The notes beneath the pieces were generated by a model. It was not told where the DNA came from, did no database searches, and was given only the letters and a program-made list of their open reading frames with translations. Positions 13,327-20,975 of a stretch of DNA of 21,600 bases are shown here, piece by piece (the stretch's first letter is position 1; each line of letters begins with the position of its first letter). Source of the DNA: Mageeibacillus sp. UBA5439 (GTDB lineage: Bacteria > Bacillota > Clostridia > Saccharofermentanales > DTU023); assembly GCA_002427505.1 (NCBI GenBank), contig DIRJ01000007.1, positions 1 through 21,600 on the forward strand, given 5' to 3'. A program made the translations under genes and the position numbers.

Positions 13327-15930
13327 ATGGATAAAAAATACACATTTACAGTCAACGGCAAGGAGGTCAGCACCTGCGAAGACAAATCTTTATTGACTTA
13401 TCTGCGCGATGATCTGAAACTTAAGTCTGTTAAAGACGGTTGCAGTCAGGGGACATGTGGAACTTGTACCGTTATCATTGATGGCCGGGCACTTAAGTCC
13501 TGTACCAGCAAAACCTCAAAGATGGAAGGCAAAAACATCATTACTACCGAAGGTCTGAGTGAGACAGAACGTGAAGCTTATGTCTATGCTTTTGGTGTCA
13601 CCGGGGCTGTACAATGTGGCTTTTGTACACCAGGCATGGTCATGAGTTCAAAAGCTCTGCTGGACAAGAATCCCAATCCGAGTGAAGACGATATCAAGAA
13701 GGCTTTGCGTACCAATATCTGCCGGTGCACCGGCTACAAGAAAATCATTGAAGGTGTTCAGTTAACAGCTGCCATCCTGCGCGGTGAAGAAGAAATTGAC
13801 AGCAGACGCGAAGAAGGCGCTGTTTACGGGGTCGGCATCCCCGCTTTCCGCAATGACGTGCGCGATAAGGTTACGGGTACCGGTCTCTACACGAACGATG
13901 TCGAAATGGAGGGCATGCTGCACGCTTCCGCTGTACGTTCTGCCTATCCCAGAGCCCGTGTACTTGATATAGACTTTTCTGCAGCTCTGGAGCTGCCGGG
14001 TGTTGTTGCCGTCTATACCGCTGAGGATGTCCCCAACAACAAGGTCGGACATATTATGCAGGACTGGGACGTGATGATAGCCAAAGGTGATATTACCCGT
14101 TTTGTGGGTGATGCTATCGCCCTGGTTGTAGCTGAAAGCGAAGAAATACTGGAAGAGGCAAAGGCCCTCGTCAAAATAGATTATGAAGAGTTGCCGGCAT
14201 ACTGCTCAATCGAAGCAGCTCTGGCCGAAGACGCCGAAAGCATCCATCCCGGCGGCAACATGTGCCAGCAGCGTCATATCACACGCGGCGATGTCAAGAC
14301 TGCTTTTGAAAACTCAGCTTATGTTCTCACTGAAAGCTTCAGCACTCCCTTCACTGAACACGCCTTTCTGGAACCCGAATGCTCGGTAGCCTTCCCCTAT
14401 AAAGATGGCGTCAAGGTCCTGTCTTCAGATCAGGGCACTCACGCTGTCCAGGAAGAAATCTCGATCATGCTGGGCTGGGAACCTGAGCGTATCGTTGTAG
14501 AAAATCTCTATGTAGGCGGTGCCTTTGGCGGCAAGGAAGATGTCTCGGTTCAGCATCTGGCAGCCTTATGTGCTGTTAAACTGAACAAAGCTGTCAAAGT
14601 GAGATTGTCACGTGATGAATCTTTGGCCTTCCATCCCAAACGTCATCCGATGGAAGCAACCTTTACTCTGGCCTGTGATGAGCAGGGAATGCTGACCGGC
14701 CTGGATGCAGACATTTATTTCGATACCGGCGCCTATGCTTCATTGTGTGGTCCGGTGCTGGAGCGCGCCTGCACCCACTCGGTAGGACCCTATAGCTATC
14801 AGAATACCGATATCCGTGGCTACGGTGTCTATACAAACAACGTACCTGCCGGGGCTTATCGTGGCTTTGGAGTCTGCCAGACAGAGTTCGCACTCGAATG
14901 CATGCTGGATATTCTGGCAAAAAAAGTCGGCATCTCCCCCTGGGAAATCCGTTATCGGAATGCAATCGAGCCGGGCAAAGTACTGCCGAACGGACAGATT
15001 GCAGATCAGTCTACAGCCTTAAAAGAAACCTTAGAAGCGGTTAAAGACATTTACGAAGCTAACCGGGACCATGCCGGTCTGGCCTGTGCCATGAAGAATA
15101 CCGGAGTCGGAGTAGGCCTGCCGGACAAAGGCCGGGCCCGTCTGGAAGTTCATGACGGCAAGGTTGAGGTCTTTTGCGGAGCATCAGATCTCGGACAAGG
15201 CAGTACCACTGTGTTTGCGCAGATGGTAGCTGAGCTCAGCGGTTTAGGCCGGAAAGACATTTACGTGCACGCCTCCAATACTGAAAACTCACCCGACTCG
15301 GGCATGAGCTCCGGTTCCCGCCAGACCCTGGTATCAGGTGAAGCCGTCCGTCTGGCAACTACACAGTTCGTAGAGGCTCTGAAGGAAGTTGATGGCGACC
15401 TGAGTAAGCTGGAAGGCCGGGAATTTGCAGCCGAGTATTTCGAACCGACAGATAAATTAGGTGCGGACAAGCCGAATCCCAAGTCTCATATCGCTTATGC
15501 CTACGCTACTCACCTGGTTATATTGGATGAAGAAGGCAAGATCAGCGATATCTATGCAGCACATGATTCAGGCAAAGTTGTCAATCCGCTCTCGATTCAG
15601 GGGCAGATTGAAGGCGGTGCCCTGATGGGCATGGGTTTTGCCCTGACCGAGGACTTCAAGACTGAAAACGGTTACGTGAAATCAAAATTCGGCACTCTGG
15701 GCCTGCTGCGTTCAACGGATATCCCCAAGATCCATGCCATTTATGTTGAAAAGAAAGATCTGCTCGATGTTGCTTACGGTGCTAAGGGCATCGGTGAAAT
15801 CACTTCAATTCCAACGGCACCTGCAGCGCAGAATGCTTATTACGCGCTGGACGGGATCCTGCGCAACACCCTGCCCATGGCTGAAACAGCTTATTCAAAA
15901 CCCAAGAAAGAGTTCGGTAAAAAGGAATAA
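13327..15930 (+). CDS. Molybdenum hydroxylase, fused [2Fe-2S] and Mo-binding subunits (xanthine dehydrogenase / aldehyde oxidoreductase family)
   Basis: The protein has 867 residues. Residues 1-75 form a plant-type [2Fe-2S] domain with Cys at about 39, 44, 47 and 59. Residues 80-150 hold the second cluster with Cys at about 97, 100, 132 and 134 (QCGFCTPG, NICRCTGY). The rest is the molybdopterin domain: GGAFGGKED, AYRGFGVCQTEFALE, GASDLGQGSTT, SSGSRQTLVSGEA, and the catalytic Glu in GAKGIGEITSIPTAP. There is no FAD domain, so electrons leave to another carrier, as in Desulfovibrio aldehyde oxidoreductase or the selenium-dependent XdhD-like hydroxylases, which it resembles at the C-terminus (ALDGILRNTLPM). 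It oxidises a purine, other N-heterocycle or aldehyde; which one is not readable. It has its own promoter and terminator, with no Mo-cofactor genes in the window. Confidence 0.92.
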   Translation: MDKKYTFTVNGKEVSTCEDKSLLTYLRDDLKLKSVKDGCSQGTCGTCTVIIDGRALKSCTSKTSKMEGKNIITTEGLSETEREAYVYAFGVTGAVQCGFCTPGMVMSSKALLDKNPNPSEDDIKKALRTNICRCTGYKKIIEGVQLTAAILRGEEEIDSRREEGAVYGVGIPAFRNDVRDKVTGTGLYTNDVEMEGMLHASAVRSAYPRARVLDIDFSAALELPGVVAVYTAEDVPNNKVGHIMQDWDVMIAKGDITRFVGDAIALVVAESEEILEEAKALVKIDYEELPAYCSIEAALAEDAESIHPGGNMCQQRHITRGDVKTAFENSAYVLTESFSTPFTEHAFLEPECSVAFPYKDGVKVLSSDQGTHAVQEEISIMLGWEPERIVVENLYVGGAFGGKEDVSVQHLAALCAVKLNKAVKVRLSRDESLAFHPKRHPMEATFTLACDEQGMLTGLDADIYFDTGAYASLCGPVLERACTHSVGPYSYQNTDIRGYGVYTNNVPAGAYRGFGVCQTEFALECMLDILAKKVGISPWEIRYRNAIEPGKVLPNGQIADQSTALKETLEAVKDIYEANRDHAGLACAMKNTGVGVGLPDKGRARLEVHDGKVEVFCGASDLGQGSTTVFAQMVAELSGLGRKDIYVHASNTENSPDSGMSSGSRQTLVSGEAVRLATTQFVEALKEVDGDLSKLEGREFAAEYFEPTDKLGADKPNPKSHIAYAYATHLVILDEEGKISDIYAAHDSGKVVNPLSIQGQIEGGALMGMGFALTEDFKTENGYVKSKFGTLGLLRSTDIPKIHAIYVEKKDLLDVAYGAKGIGEITSIPTAPAAQNAYYALDGILRNTLPMAETAYSKPKKEFGKKE

Positions 15931-15946
15931 GCACTGAAGTTTTTGC

Positions 15947-15977
15947 AGGAGGCCGCAGTCAGCGGCCTCCTTTTTTT
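15947..15977 (+). terminator. Terminator of the Mo hydroxylase gene
   Basis: A perfect 9-bp stem GGAGGCCGC/GCGGCCTCC (15948-15956 with 15962-15970) and a five-base loop are followed by seven T. It starts 17 bases after the stop codon. Confidence 0.95.
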
Positions 15978-16280
15978 GAAAGTCAAGATAGAATCAAATC
16001 CCCCATTCCCGTGTTTATTTCAGCTTCATTACGTAATTCCCATGTAACCCCTCTGTAACAATAGCGCTTTTTTCACTTTTTCCTCTTCTTTTTAACCAAC
16101 TTTCTGCAGAAGAATGGTCTTTTTTTTGTGCTTTCAACTGTAGTTTATTAAATTTGCCATGGATAAAATACAACACGTTTGGCATCACAAAAAACTTGCT
16201 TAGGATCGCAAAGATCCTATTTCTTTTTAGAAAGAATTCAGAGCTTCAGAAATAAAGCTCTGTCTTAGAAAGGATGGAAC
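15978..16280 (+). promoter_or_regulatory. Gene-free stretch with a leader hairpin pair before the hydrolase gene
   Basis: The stretch is A+T-rich and contains no ORF. Near its end are two hairpins. The first is TAGGATC-GCAAA-GATCCTA (16201-16219), followed by TTCTTTTT, which looks like a small terminator. The second is GAGCTT...AAGCTC (16241-16260), just before the AAAGGATGG binding site. They could form a leader attenuator. A -10-like TAAAAT occurs near 16164 without a clear -35. Confidence 0.4.
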
Positions 16281-17300
16281 ATGACCAAACATGTTTTTAA
16301 AAAATCTACCAGTCTGATGCTGGCTATGCTGATGGCGGTTATAGCAGTAGCTATTCCGGCATTTGCCATCCACGCTTCAACTAAGAAGTCAGTCAAAGAC
16401 AGTAGAGGAATGGAACAAAACAAATCCAGAGCACCATCTGCAGCAGAGTCAGCCTTATTAGACTTGCCGGAGGGCTTATTGGATTTGGAAGATAATCAAA
16501 TAGGCAGAGGAATCAACCAGTTACAGATAGATACAGAAGATCAGTCAGACAATACAGCTCAAGTTTTTCTACACTCTAACCCAGACAACAACATCGATGA
16601 TCCAGCTTCAAACTCCTTATCCAAGGATGCGCTTGAAGCTGACAAGAAGGCCAAACAAATCACAAAGAATGAAAAAATCAGCAAACTCGAAAAGGATACG
16701 GTAGAAACTGAACAAGTCAGTTCCGGAGAAAAGCAAAAAGAGCATCCTGCTGAGACGGAGCCTGTGACACAAGCTACAGCGGCTCCCACAACTGCGGCTC
16801 CAACTACTGCAGCCCCGATAACAACAGCTCCCACAACTGCAGCCCCCACAACATCAGCTCCGACTACTGCAGCTCCCACTACTGCTCCGGCTGCTAAAAC
16901 CGGCTTTTTGCTTGCGATCCCCAATCCGGACCCCAACTATGCCGGCAGACCGGTTCAAGTGGAGGATCGCGCTGTTCTGGAAGGTCTGATCATGGGTGAA
17001 TTCGGCAACGATTATGTCGGCGCCGTTCTGGTGGCTCAGGCCATCCGTGACACCATGCTTTTGACCGGAATCTATAATACCGGCCAAATAGCCCGTCAAT
17101 GGGGCTACTCAGCCAGAGTTCATAATAGTGTAACCGCTGCGACTAAGCGGGCAGTTGCTTTCGTCTTTGATGAAGGCGGCAGCGCCGTGCAGCATTCTGT
17201 CTACTACTTCTATGCCGCACATCTGATTTATTCGCCCTGGCACGAATCACAACGTTTTGTGGTTCAGTATGGTGGCTGTCGTTTCTTTTCAAACTGGTAA
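16281..17300 (+). CDS. Secreted SleB-like cell-wall hydrolase with Thr/Ala/Pro linker
   Basis: The protein has 339 residues. A signal peptide covers about 1-29 (cleavage after AFA). A low-complexity charged region is followed by a PTTAA-repeat linker (about 164-206). The C-terminal domain (about 220-339) resembles the SleB/cell-wall hydrolase fold: LEGLIMGEFGNDYVGAVLVA with a Glu (about 240) at the place of the catalytic acid, then KRAVAFVFDEGGSA, a YYFYA stretch, WHE, and a final GGCRFF where the family usually has a G.H.F-type ending. It probably acts on peptidoglycan outside the membrane, with the linker spanning the wall. No spore genes are nearby. AAAGGA lies six bases before the ATG. 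Its exact bond specificity is unknown and the match is from memory. Confidence 0.7.
   Translation: MTKHVFKKSTSLMLAMLMAVIAVAIPAFAIHASTKKSVKDSRGMEQNKSRAPSAAESALLDLPEGLLDLEDNQIGRGINQLQIDTEDQSDNTAQVFLHSNPDNNIDDPASNSLSKDALEADKKAKQITKNEKISKLEKDTVETEQVSSGEKQKEHPAETEPVTQATAAPTTAAPTTAAPITTAPTTAAPTTSAPTTAAPTTAPAAKTGFLLAIPNPDPNYAGRPVQVEDRAVLEGLIMGEFGNDYVGAVLVAQAIRDTMLLTGIYNTGQIARQWGYSARVHNSVTAATKRAVAFVFDEGGSAVQHSVYYFYAAHLIYSPWHESQRFVVQYGGCRFFSNW
16781..16888 (+). repeat. Degenerate 15-bp tandem repeat coding the PTTAA linker
   Basis: About seven units of the form CCN-ACN-ACN-GCN-GCN occur in phase with the reading frame, some with substitutions (PITTA, PTTSA). Such repeats change copy number easily, so linker length may vary between strains. 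Confidence 0.75.
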
Positions 17301-17319
17301 AACAATAACATGGCTCCTC

Positions 17320-17351
17320 GCGGGTCGGTTCAAGTGAACCGGCCCGCTTTT
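17320..17351 (+). terminator. Terminator of the cell-wall hydrolase gene
   Basis: A 12-bp stem (17320-17331 with 17336-17347, one G-U pair) and an AAGT loop are followed by TTTTAT. It lies 19 bases after the stop. Confidence 0.9.
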
Positions 17352-17370
17352 ATATGTTTTCAGCAAGACA

Positions 17371-17379
17371 TGCTATACT
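17371..17379 (+). promoter_or_regulatory. Extended -10 promoter of the membrane operon
   Basis: TGCTATACT is a good extended -10, about 80 bases before the first gene. No clear -35 is seen, as is common with extended -10 promoters. It lies just after the previous terminator. Confidence 0.55.
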
Positions 17380-17460
17380 TAAGCCAGTAGTTTCATGCAC
17401 CAAGAGAGTCTTGATTCGAAGCAGTGGCAGATAATTTTCTGCGTTTAAAAGGATTTTAGG

Positions 17461-18492
17461 ATGGGCGCCAGGCACACCAAGGAATCGACATTAATGCTGA
17501 CCATATATTCGGCTGTGCATTTTCTGGTCGACTTCTGCTGTGCTTTTATTATGTTCCGCCTGCTGTCGCACACTGCTGTCTGGTACACAACTATCCTGCT
17601 CTACAACTTCTGCGCTTTTGCCATGCAGATGCCCCTGGGCATTATTGCCGACCGCCTGAACCGTAATGCACTCTTTGCCGCCGCCGGCTGCCTGCTGGTA
17701 CTGATCTCACCTCTCTTCATTTCAGTTCCGATTCTGGCTGCTGTGATTCTGGGCCTGGGCAACGGCGCCTTCCATGTCGGAGGAGGTGTCGATGTACTGA
17801 ACATCAGCGAGAAAAAATGCTGGCCTCTGGGCATCTTTGTCTCCCCCGGTGCCTTCGGGATATATTTCGGTGCTATCGCCGGCAGGGGAACAGTCTTGCC
17901 GGTCTACACTGTGACAATCATGCTGGCCGCCGCCATACTGATGATTCTGCTTTTCATCAGGAAAAAATCTGATAATGCAGCATTTTCGCTGGCAGGCACT
18001 GGCAAAGCCGGCACTGTCGCTGCTGCTGTACTGCTTTTTTTGGTAGTATGCCTGCGTTCCTTTGTCGGGATGACTCTGTCCTTTCCCTGGAAGTCCGGCT
18101 GGCATTGGGCTGTGATTCTGACAACTGCAGTTGTTTTTGGAAAGGCTGCCGGCGGAATCATTTCGGACAAAATCGGCATGAGCCGGACGTCACTGATCTC
18201 TCTGGGCGGTGCAGCCCTTCTCTTCCTGCTGGGCAATTACCCCATAGCCGGTGTTGCGGCGATTTTTCTCTTCAACATGACCATGCCACTCACTCTCTGG
18301 GCCATTGCCAAAGCCTTCCCCCAGGCTAAGGGCTTCTCCTTCGGTCTGCTTACCTTTGCACTTTTCATCGGCTTTATCCCGTCTTACCTGAATATTGTGC
18401 CCGTGATGTCATCCTTCACGATTTTCGCCCTGCTCTCGCTTTTTTCTCTGGCGATCCTATTGCTGGGATTACGCGGGGTGAAACAAGAATGA
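17461..18492 (+). CDS. MFS-like membrane transporter
   Basis: This 343-residue membrane protein has about ten or eleven hydrophobic helices. The loop GIIADRLNRN (about 60-69) and the similar GGIISDKIGMSR (about 231-242) sit at matching places in two halves. This is the G...D(R/K)..(N/G) motif A repeat of the major facilitator family. GNGAFHVGGGVD (about 100-111) is reminiscent of fosmidomycin-resistance-type permeases. It is shorter than the usual 390-420 residues, so a helix or two may be missing. AAGGA precedes the ATG by about eight bases; a later Met (codon 12) is possible. It leads a three-gene membrane operon and overlaps the next gene by four bases. Substrate unknown. Confidence 0.72.
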   Translation: MGARHTKESTLMLTIYSAVHFLVDFCCAFIMFRLLSHTAVWYTTILLYNFCAFAMQMPLGIIADRLNRNALFAAAGCLLVLISPLFISVPILAAVILGLGNGAFHVGGGVDVLNISEKKCWPLGIFVSPGAFGIYFGAIAGRGTVLPVYTVTIMLAAAILMILLFIRKKSDNAAFSLAGTGKAGTVAAAVLLFLVVCLRSFVGMTLSFPWKSGWHWAVILTTAVVFGKAAGGIISDKIGMSRTSLISLGGAALLFLLGNYPIAGVAAIFLFNMTMPLTLWAIAKAFPQAKGFSFGLLTFALFIGFIPSYLNIVPVMSSFTIFALLSLFSLAILLLGLRGVKQE

Positions 18493-18836
18493 GCCGGCAG
18501 CTGTTGACAAGCCTCGGCCTATCGCTGGTGCTTACGCTTTTGTTCGAAAGTCTCTTCTTTTTCATTGTGGGAAAGCGCAGCAAATGGGATTGGCTCCTCC
18601 TGCTGCTGCTTAATGTCCTGACCAACCCGGTCGTAGTCATGAGCTGGTATCTGCTGCGGGCATTCACCAAGCTAAACCTGCTGCTGGTGCTTGTATTTCT
18701 GGAAACAGCAGCCGTTGTTGTTGAGGGCTGCTTTTACCGGAAATATGCGGAAACAATTAAGCGGCCGTTTTGCTTTTCTCTGGCTGCCAATGCCTGCTCT
18801 TTCGGTGCAGGGAAACTGATCGAAGTATTGTTCTAA
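18489..18836 (+). CDS. Small multi-pass membrane protein, unknown function
   Basis: The protein has 115 residues and three or four hydrophobic segments (about 5-28, 37-55, 60-80, 95-112). It has a conserved-looking patch LLLNVLTNPVVVMSWYLLRA and a charged loop RKYAETIKRP. The start overlaps the TGA of the MFS-like gene as ATGA, so translation is coupled and the two products may work together. I do not recognise the family. It is real by codon use, coupling and length of the frame. Confidence 0.7.
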   Translation: MSRQLLTSLGLSLVLTLLFESLFFFIVGKRSKWDWLLLLLLNVLTNPVVVMSWYLLRAFTKLNLLLVLVFLETAAVVVEGCFYRKYAETIKRPFCFSLAANACSFGAGKLIEVLF

Positions 18837-18879
18837 GGAAGCACTGTTTTACAGTTGAAATATTTAAGGAGAAATTATC

Positions 18880-19110
18880 ATGATAAAAGTTTTAGCAGAT
18901 GTTATTTATGAAACGCCGGCACCGACTCGGCCTCCTGTGACAACAGCAGCTATGGTCGACACGCCAATGGATGTAATTGTTGTTCCACCGATAGAAGCCT
19001 GGCTTGGTTCCCATTGGGTCATCTGGCTGATAGCAATTCTGGTAGGTGTTCTGGCTATCGGAACTGTCATCTTGATTCGGGTCTTAAATAAGCGCAAAAA
19101 GAAGGGCTAA
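18880..19110 (+). CDS. Small single-pass membrane protein, unknown function
   Basis: The protein has 76 residues. A Pro/Thr-rich N-terminal half (ETPAPTRPPVTTAA) is followed by one hydrophobic helix (about 46-68, WVIWLIAILVGVLAIGTVIL) and a basic tail NKRKKKG. By the positive-inside rule the tail is cytoplasmic and the N-terminus outside, without a cleavable signal. AAGGAG is eight bases before the ATG. It follows the small multi-pass gene by 43 bases. Function not recognised; it could be an accessory subunit of the upstream membrane proteins. Confidence 0.68.
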   Translation: MIKVLADVIYETPAPTRPPVTTAAMVDTPMDVIVVPPIEAWLGSHWVIWLIAILVGVLAIGTVILIRVLNKRKKKG

Positions 19111-19172
19111 GAACTGTTGAAAGTGAAGAGATCCAAGCCGAAGCTGTGAACCCCGATCCGGGGCTTCCTGGC

Positions 19173-19201
19173 TTGACAGCGCAGGTCAGGCGTGGTATCT
19201 T
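19173..19201 (+). promoter_or_regulatory. Promoter of the tRNA-Leu / tRNA-fMet pair
   Basis: TTGACA (19173-19178) is followed by a 17-base spacer and TATCTT (19196-19201), about 25 bases before the first tRNA. Just upstream a GAAGC...CCCCG-ATC-CGGGG...CTTC hairpin may end the membrane operon, but it lacks a T-tail. Confidence 0.72.
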
Positions 19202-19225
19202 ATTGAAGCGCTAAAAATCTAGCGA

Positions 19226-19313
19226 GCTCGTGTGGCGGAACTGGCAGACGCAGCGGACTTAAAATCCTCCGGTCACTTCGACCGTGCCGGTTCGAGTCCG
19301 GCCACGAGCACCA
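19226..19313 (+). tRNA. tRNA-Leu (anticodon UAA)
   Basis: Acceptor GCTCGTG pairs with CACGAGC, then A and an encoded CCA. The long variable arm CGGTC-ACTTC-GACCG is typical of class II tRNAs. The anticodon loop CTTAAAA gives UAA. The anticodon stem has one apparent C-U mismatch (GCGGA against TCCTC), which is unusual but tolerable. Confidence 0.95.
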
Positions 19314-19333
19314 AGAGCGCAAATTATAGATAC

Positions 19334-19409
19334 CGCGGAGTAGAGCAGCTGGTAGCTTGTCGGGCTCATAACCCGGAGGTCGTAGGTTCGAATCCTGCCT
19401 CCGCAACCA
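19334..19409 (+). tRNA. Initiator tRNA-fMet (anticodon CAU)
   Basis: The first base C faces A at position 72 (CGCGGAG against CTCCGCA), the bacterial initiator mark. The anticodon stem has three G-C pairs next to the loop CTCATAA. The T-arm is GTAGGTTCGAATCCTGC and CCA is encoded. Confidence 0.96.
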
Positions 19410-19414
19410 AAGAT

Positions 19415-19454
19415 AATACCGTTACCTGATATAATCAGGTAGCGGTATTTTTTT
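19415..19454 (+). terminator. Terminator of the tRNA pair
   Basis: A 15-bp stem (19415-19429 with 19435-19449, one G-U pair) and a TATAA loop are followed by a T run. It starts six bases after the tRNA-fMet CCA. Confidence 0.93.
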
Positions 19455-19516
19455 ATTCGAATAATTTAAATTGACTAGAATTAGTTCTCTTCGTGCCGTA
19501 TAAAAGGAATTTACTG

Positions 19517-20182
19517 ATGGAAAAAGATAGTTTAAATTATATAGCTAATAGGAAGAATGCTCCTCTGGACAAAAAGGGTTTCGACGAGTGGGCCGATTCA
19601 TATGACCTGGATGTTAAGATTTCTGACGAGGATAAGGAATACCCTTTTGAAGCTTACTCTGATGTGGTGTCAGGCGTCATCCGTCTGGTTAAAGCACAGA
19701 CAGGCACAAGGATTCTTGATTGCGGGATTGGCACAGCTAAGCTGGCTAAAGTTTTATACAATGACGGCTATAGTATCACCGGCATCGATTTTTCAACAAG
19801 TATGCTGGCAAAATGCCAGGAGTCTATGCCGCTGGCTAAGCTGATTCTACACGATTTTTCCCGGGGAAGGCTGCCTGCCGATTTAGATTGCTATGACGCA
19901 ATACTTTTTACTTACTCCATTCATCACTTTGATTTTGACCTTCAGTTTTCATTGATCAGGGGTTTAGGCAAGCACCTGAGTCAGGATGGAATCATTGTGA
20001 TTGGCGATGTCATGACGGAAACGCTCACAGACATGCAAGGCATAGCCAATAAATATGATGAGTTGTGGGATGATGCAGAGACATATCCCATCACTGAAAT
20101 TTACCAAGAGAATTTACCTGAGTTTGAAGTTCGTTATGAAGGTAAGTCTGAGTCTTCCGGCATTATCATCCTGTCCAAGTGA
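19517..20182 (+). CDS. Class I SAM-dependent methyltransferase, YrrT-like
   Basis: The protein has 221 residues from the chosen ATG. N-terminal FDEWADSYDLDV resembles the opening of YrrT-type methyltransferases. Motif I is ILDCGIGTAKLAKVL (less G-rich than the usual D.G.G.G). Then come GYSITGIDFSTSMLAKC with the acidic residue that binds the SAM ribose, and YDAILFTYSIHHF. It should methylate a small molecule or protein in the cytoplasm; the substrate is not indicated. The ATG at 19517 has AAGGA eight bases upstream and is preferred to a GTG at 19493. It stands alone after a terminator, next to a zone of decayed mobile DNA. Confidence 0.88.
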   Translation: MEKDSLNYIANRKNAPLDKKGFDEWADSYDLDVKISDEDKEYPFEAYSDVVSGVIRLVKAQTGTRILDCGIGTAKLAKVLYNDGYSITGIDFSTSMLAKCQESMPLAKLILHDFSRGRLPADLDCYDAILFTYSIHHFDFDLQFSLIRGLGKHLSQDGIIVIGDVMTETLTDMQGIANKYDELWDDAETYPITEIYQENLPEFEVRYEGKSESSGIIILSK

Positions 20183-20243
20183 TTGCATACCTGGAAACCA
20201 TGCTCTCAGAAGGCCAGTCCCGCGCTCTTTAAAAACCACTTGC

Positions 20244-20375
20244 TGAACTGAACCCCAAATGTTGGACACAGAAGATCACAATATCAAGCCGCCTCCAATC
20301 TAGATTCAAGCGGAGTTTTATAACCAGGACAAGACCGTATACGATCCTCGTTGTAATGTTCGGCACTGATTACAT
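20244..20375 (-). mobile_element. IS3-family insertion sequence remnant (right end and transposase tail)
   Basis: The minus strand encodes AEHYNEDRIRSCPGYKTPLE, ending at a TGA at 20284-20286. This matches the C-terminal tail of IS3/IS150-type transposases (YYN.ERIHSSLGYKTP). Just beyond it, TGTCCAACATTTGGGGTTCAGTTCA-like sequence (20244-20268) looks like the element's terminal repeat. Only about 30 codons remain before a stop in frame, so the rest is lost. The flanks 20183-20243 and 20376-20433 show no gene. Confidence 0.7.
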
Positions 20376-20433
20376 GACAAAGGACCTATCATTTGTTTGT
20401 ATCAACTAACACGGCCTTTGCGAGAATAAAGAT

Positions 20434-20470
20434 CCTGTTGCGATGACGTAACAGGCTCTTTTGTTTTCTT
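20434..20470 (+). terminator. Intrinsic terminator downstream of the IS remnant
   Basis: Stem CCTGTTGCG/CGTAACAGG (one G-U pair) with an ATGA loop is followed by CTCTTTTGTTTTCTT. It could stop plus-strand transcription from the methyltransferase gene, 250 bases upstream, or minus-strand transcription coming through the truncated gene to its right. Confidence 0.7.
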
Positions 20471-20522
20471 GCACTGTTCGAAACTAGTATTTTGAATAAA
20501 ATCAGGAGCAACTTGTGAGCAA

Positions 20523-20960
20523 CTACAGATCCATAAAGCTCGGATCAAGAAGAAAATCTGTTAGACCAACAATCAGAACACCCCTATCATTGTACCAAGG
20601 CTTTATCGTGTCTTTTACGACAATTATTTTCTTAAAAGCATCGTCTATTCGCCTTAAAGAATTTTCTTCCTGTTGAAATTTCTCCTGTGCAGATATTTCA
20701 AATGCTGATTGAATGTAATATCTTTTACTTGCCTGATTACAGACAAAGTCTACCTCTAGATTCTTTCTAACACTTTTGCCGGCGACCTTTGAAAACGTTT
20801 CAACAATACCTACGTCAACGTTGTAACCTCTTGTCAAAAGCTCGTTATATATTATGTTCTCCATAATATGATTTTCTTCCTGTTGCCTAAAATTCAATTT
20901 AGCATTCCTTTTTACGGACCAGACTTCAAGTGCTACTCCGAAATTATGTGATATTGACAA
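20523..20960 (-). pseudogene. C-terminal fragment of an AAA+ ATPase with DUF4143-type domain
   Basis: From about residue 17 the 145-residue frame (which would need a TTG start) reads KRNAKLNFRQ, then HIMENIIYNELLTRGYNVDV, LEVDFVCNQASKRYYIQSAF, FKKIIVVKDTIKPW and TDFLLD. This matches the C-terminal half of the common AAA_14/DUF4143 ATPases of Clostridia. The ATP-binding N-terminal part, some 270-300 residues with its P-loop, is missing. The first residues do not fit the family, and the gene at 20976 ends 15 bases upstream. It is therefore a 5'-truncated remnant, probably made by a deletion or insertion also responsible for the nearby IS scar. Confidence 0.78.
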
Positions 20961-20975
20961 AGTTATGATGAGCTA

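Noticed and set aside
13762..14965. Open frames on the minus strand inside the Mo hydroxylase gene
   Set aside because: They are shadows of a long, motif-rich gene on the plus strand and have no ribosome binding sites or recognisable domains.
16195..16225. Cyclic-di-GMP riboswitch suggested by CGCAAAG
   Set aside because: The match is only the loop of a simple hairpin; the other conserved parts of that riboswitch are missing.
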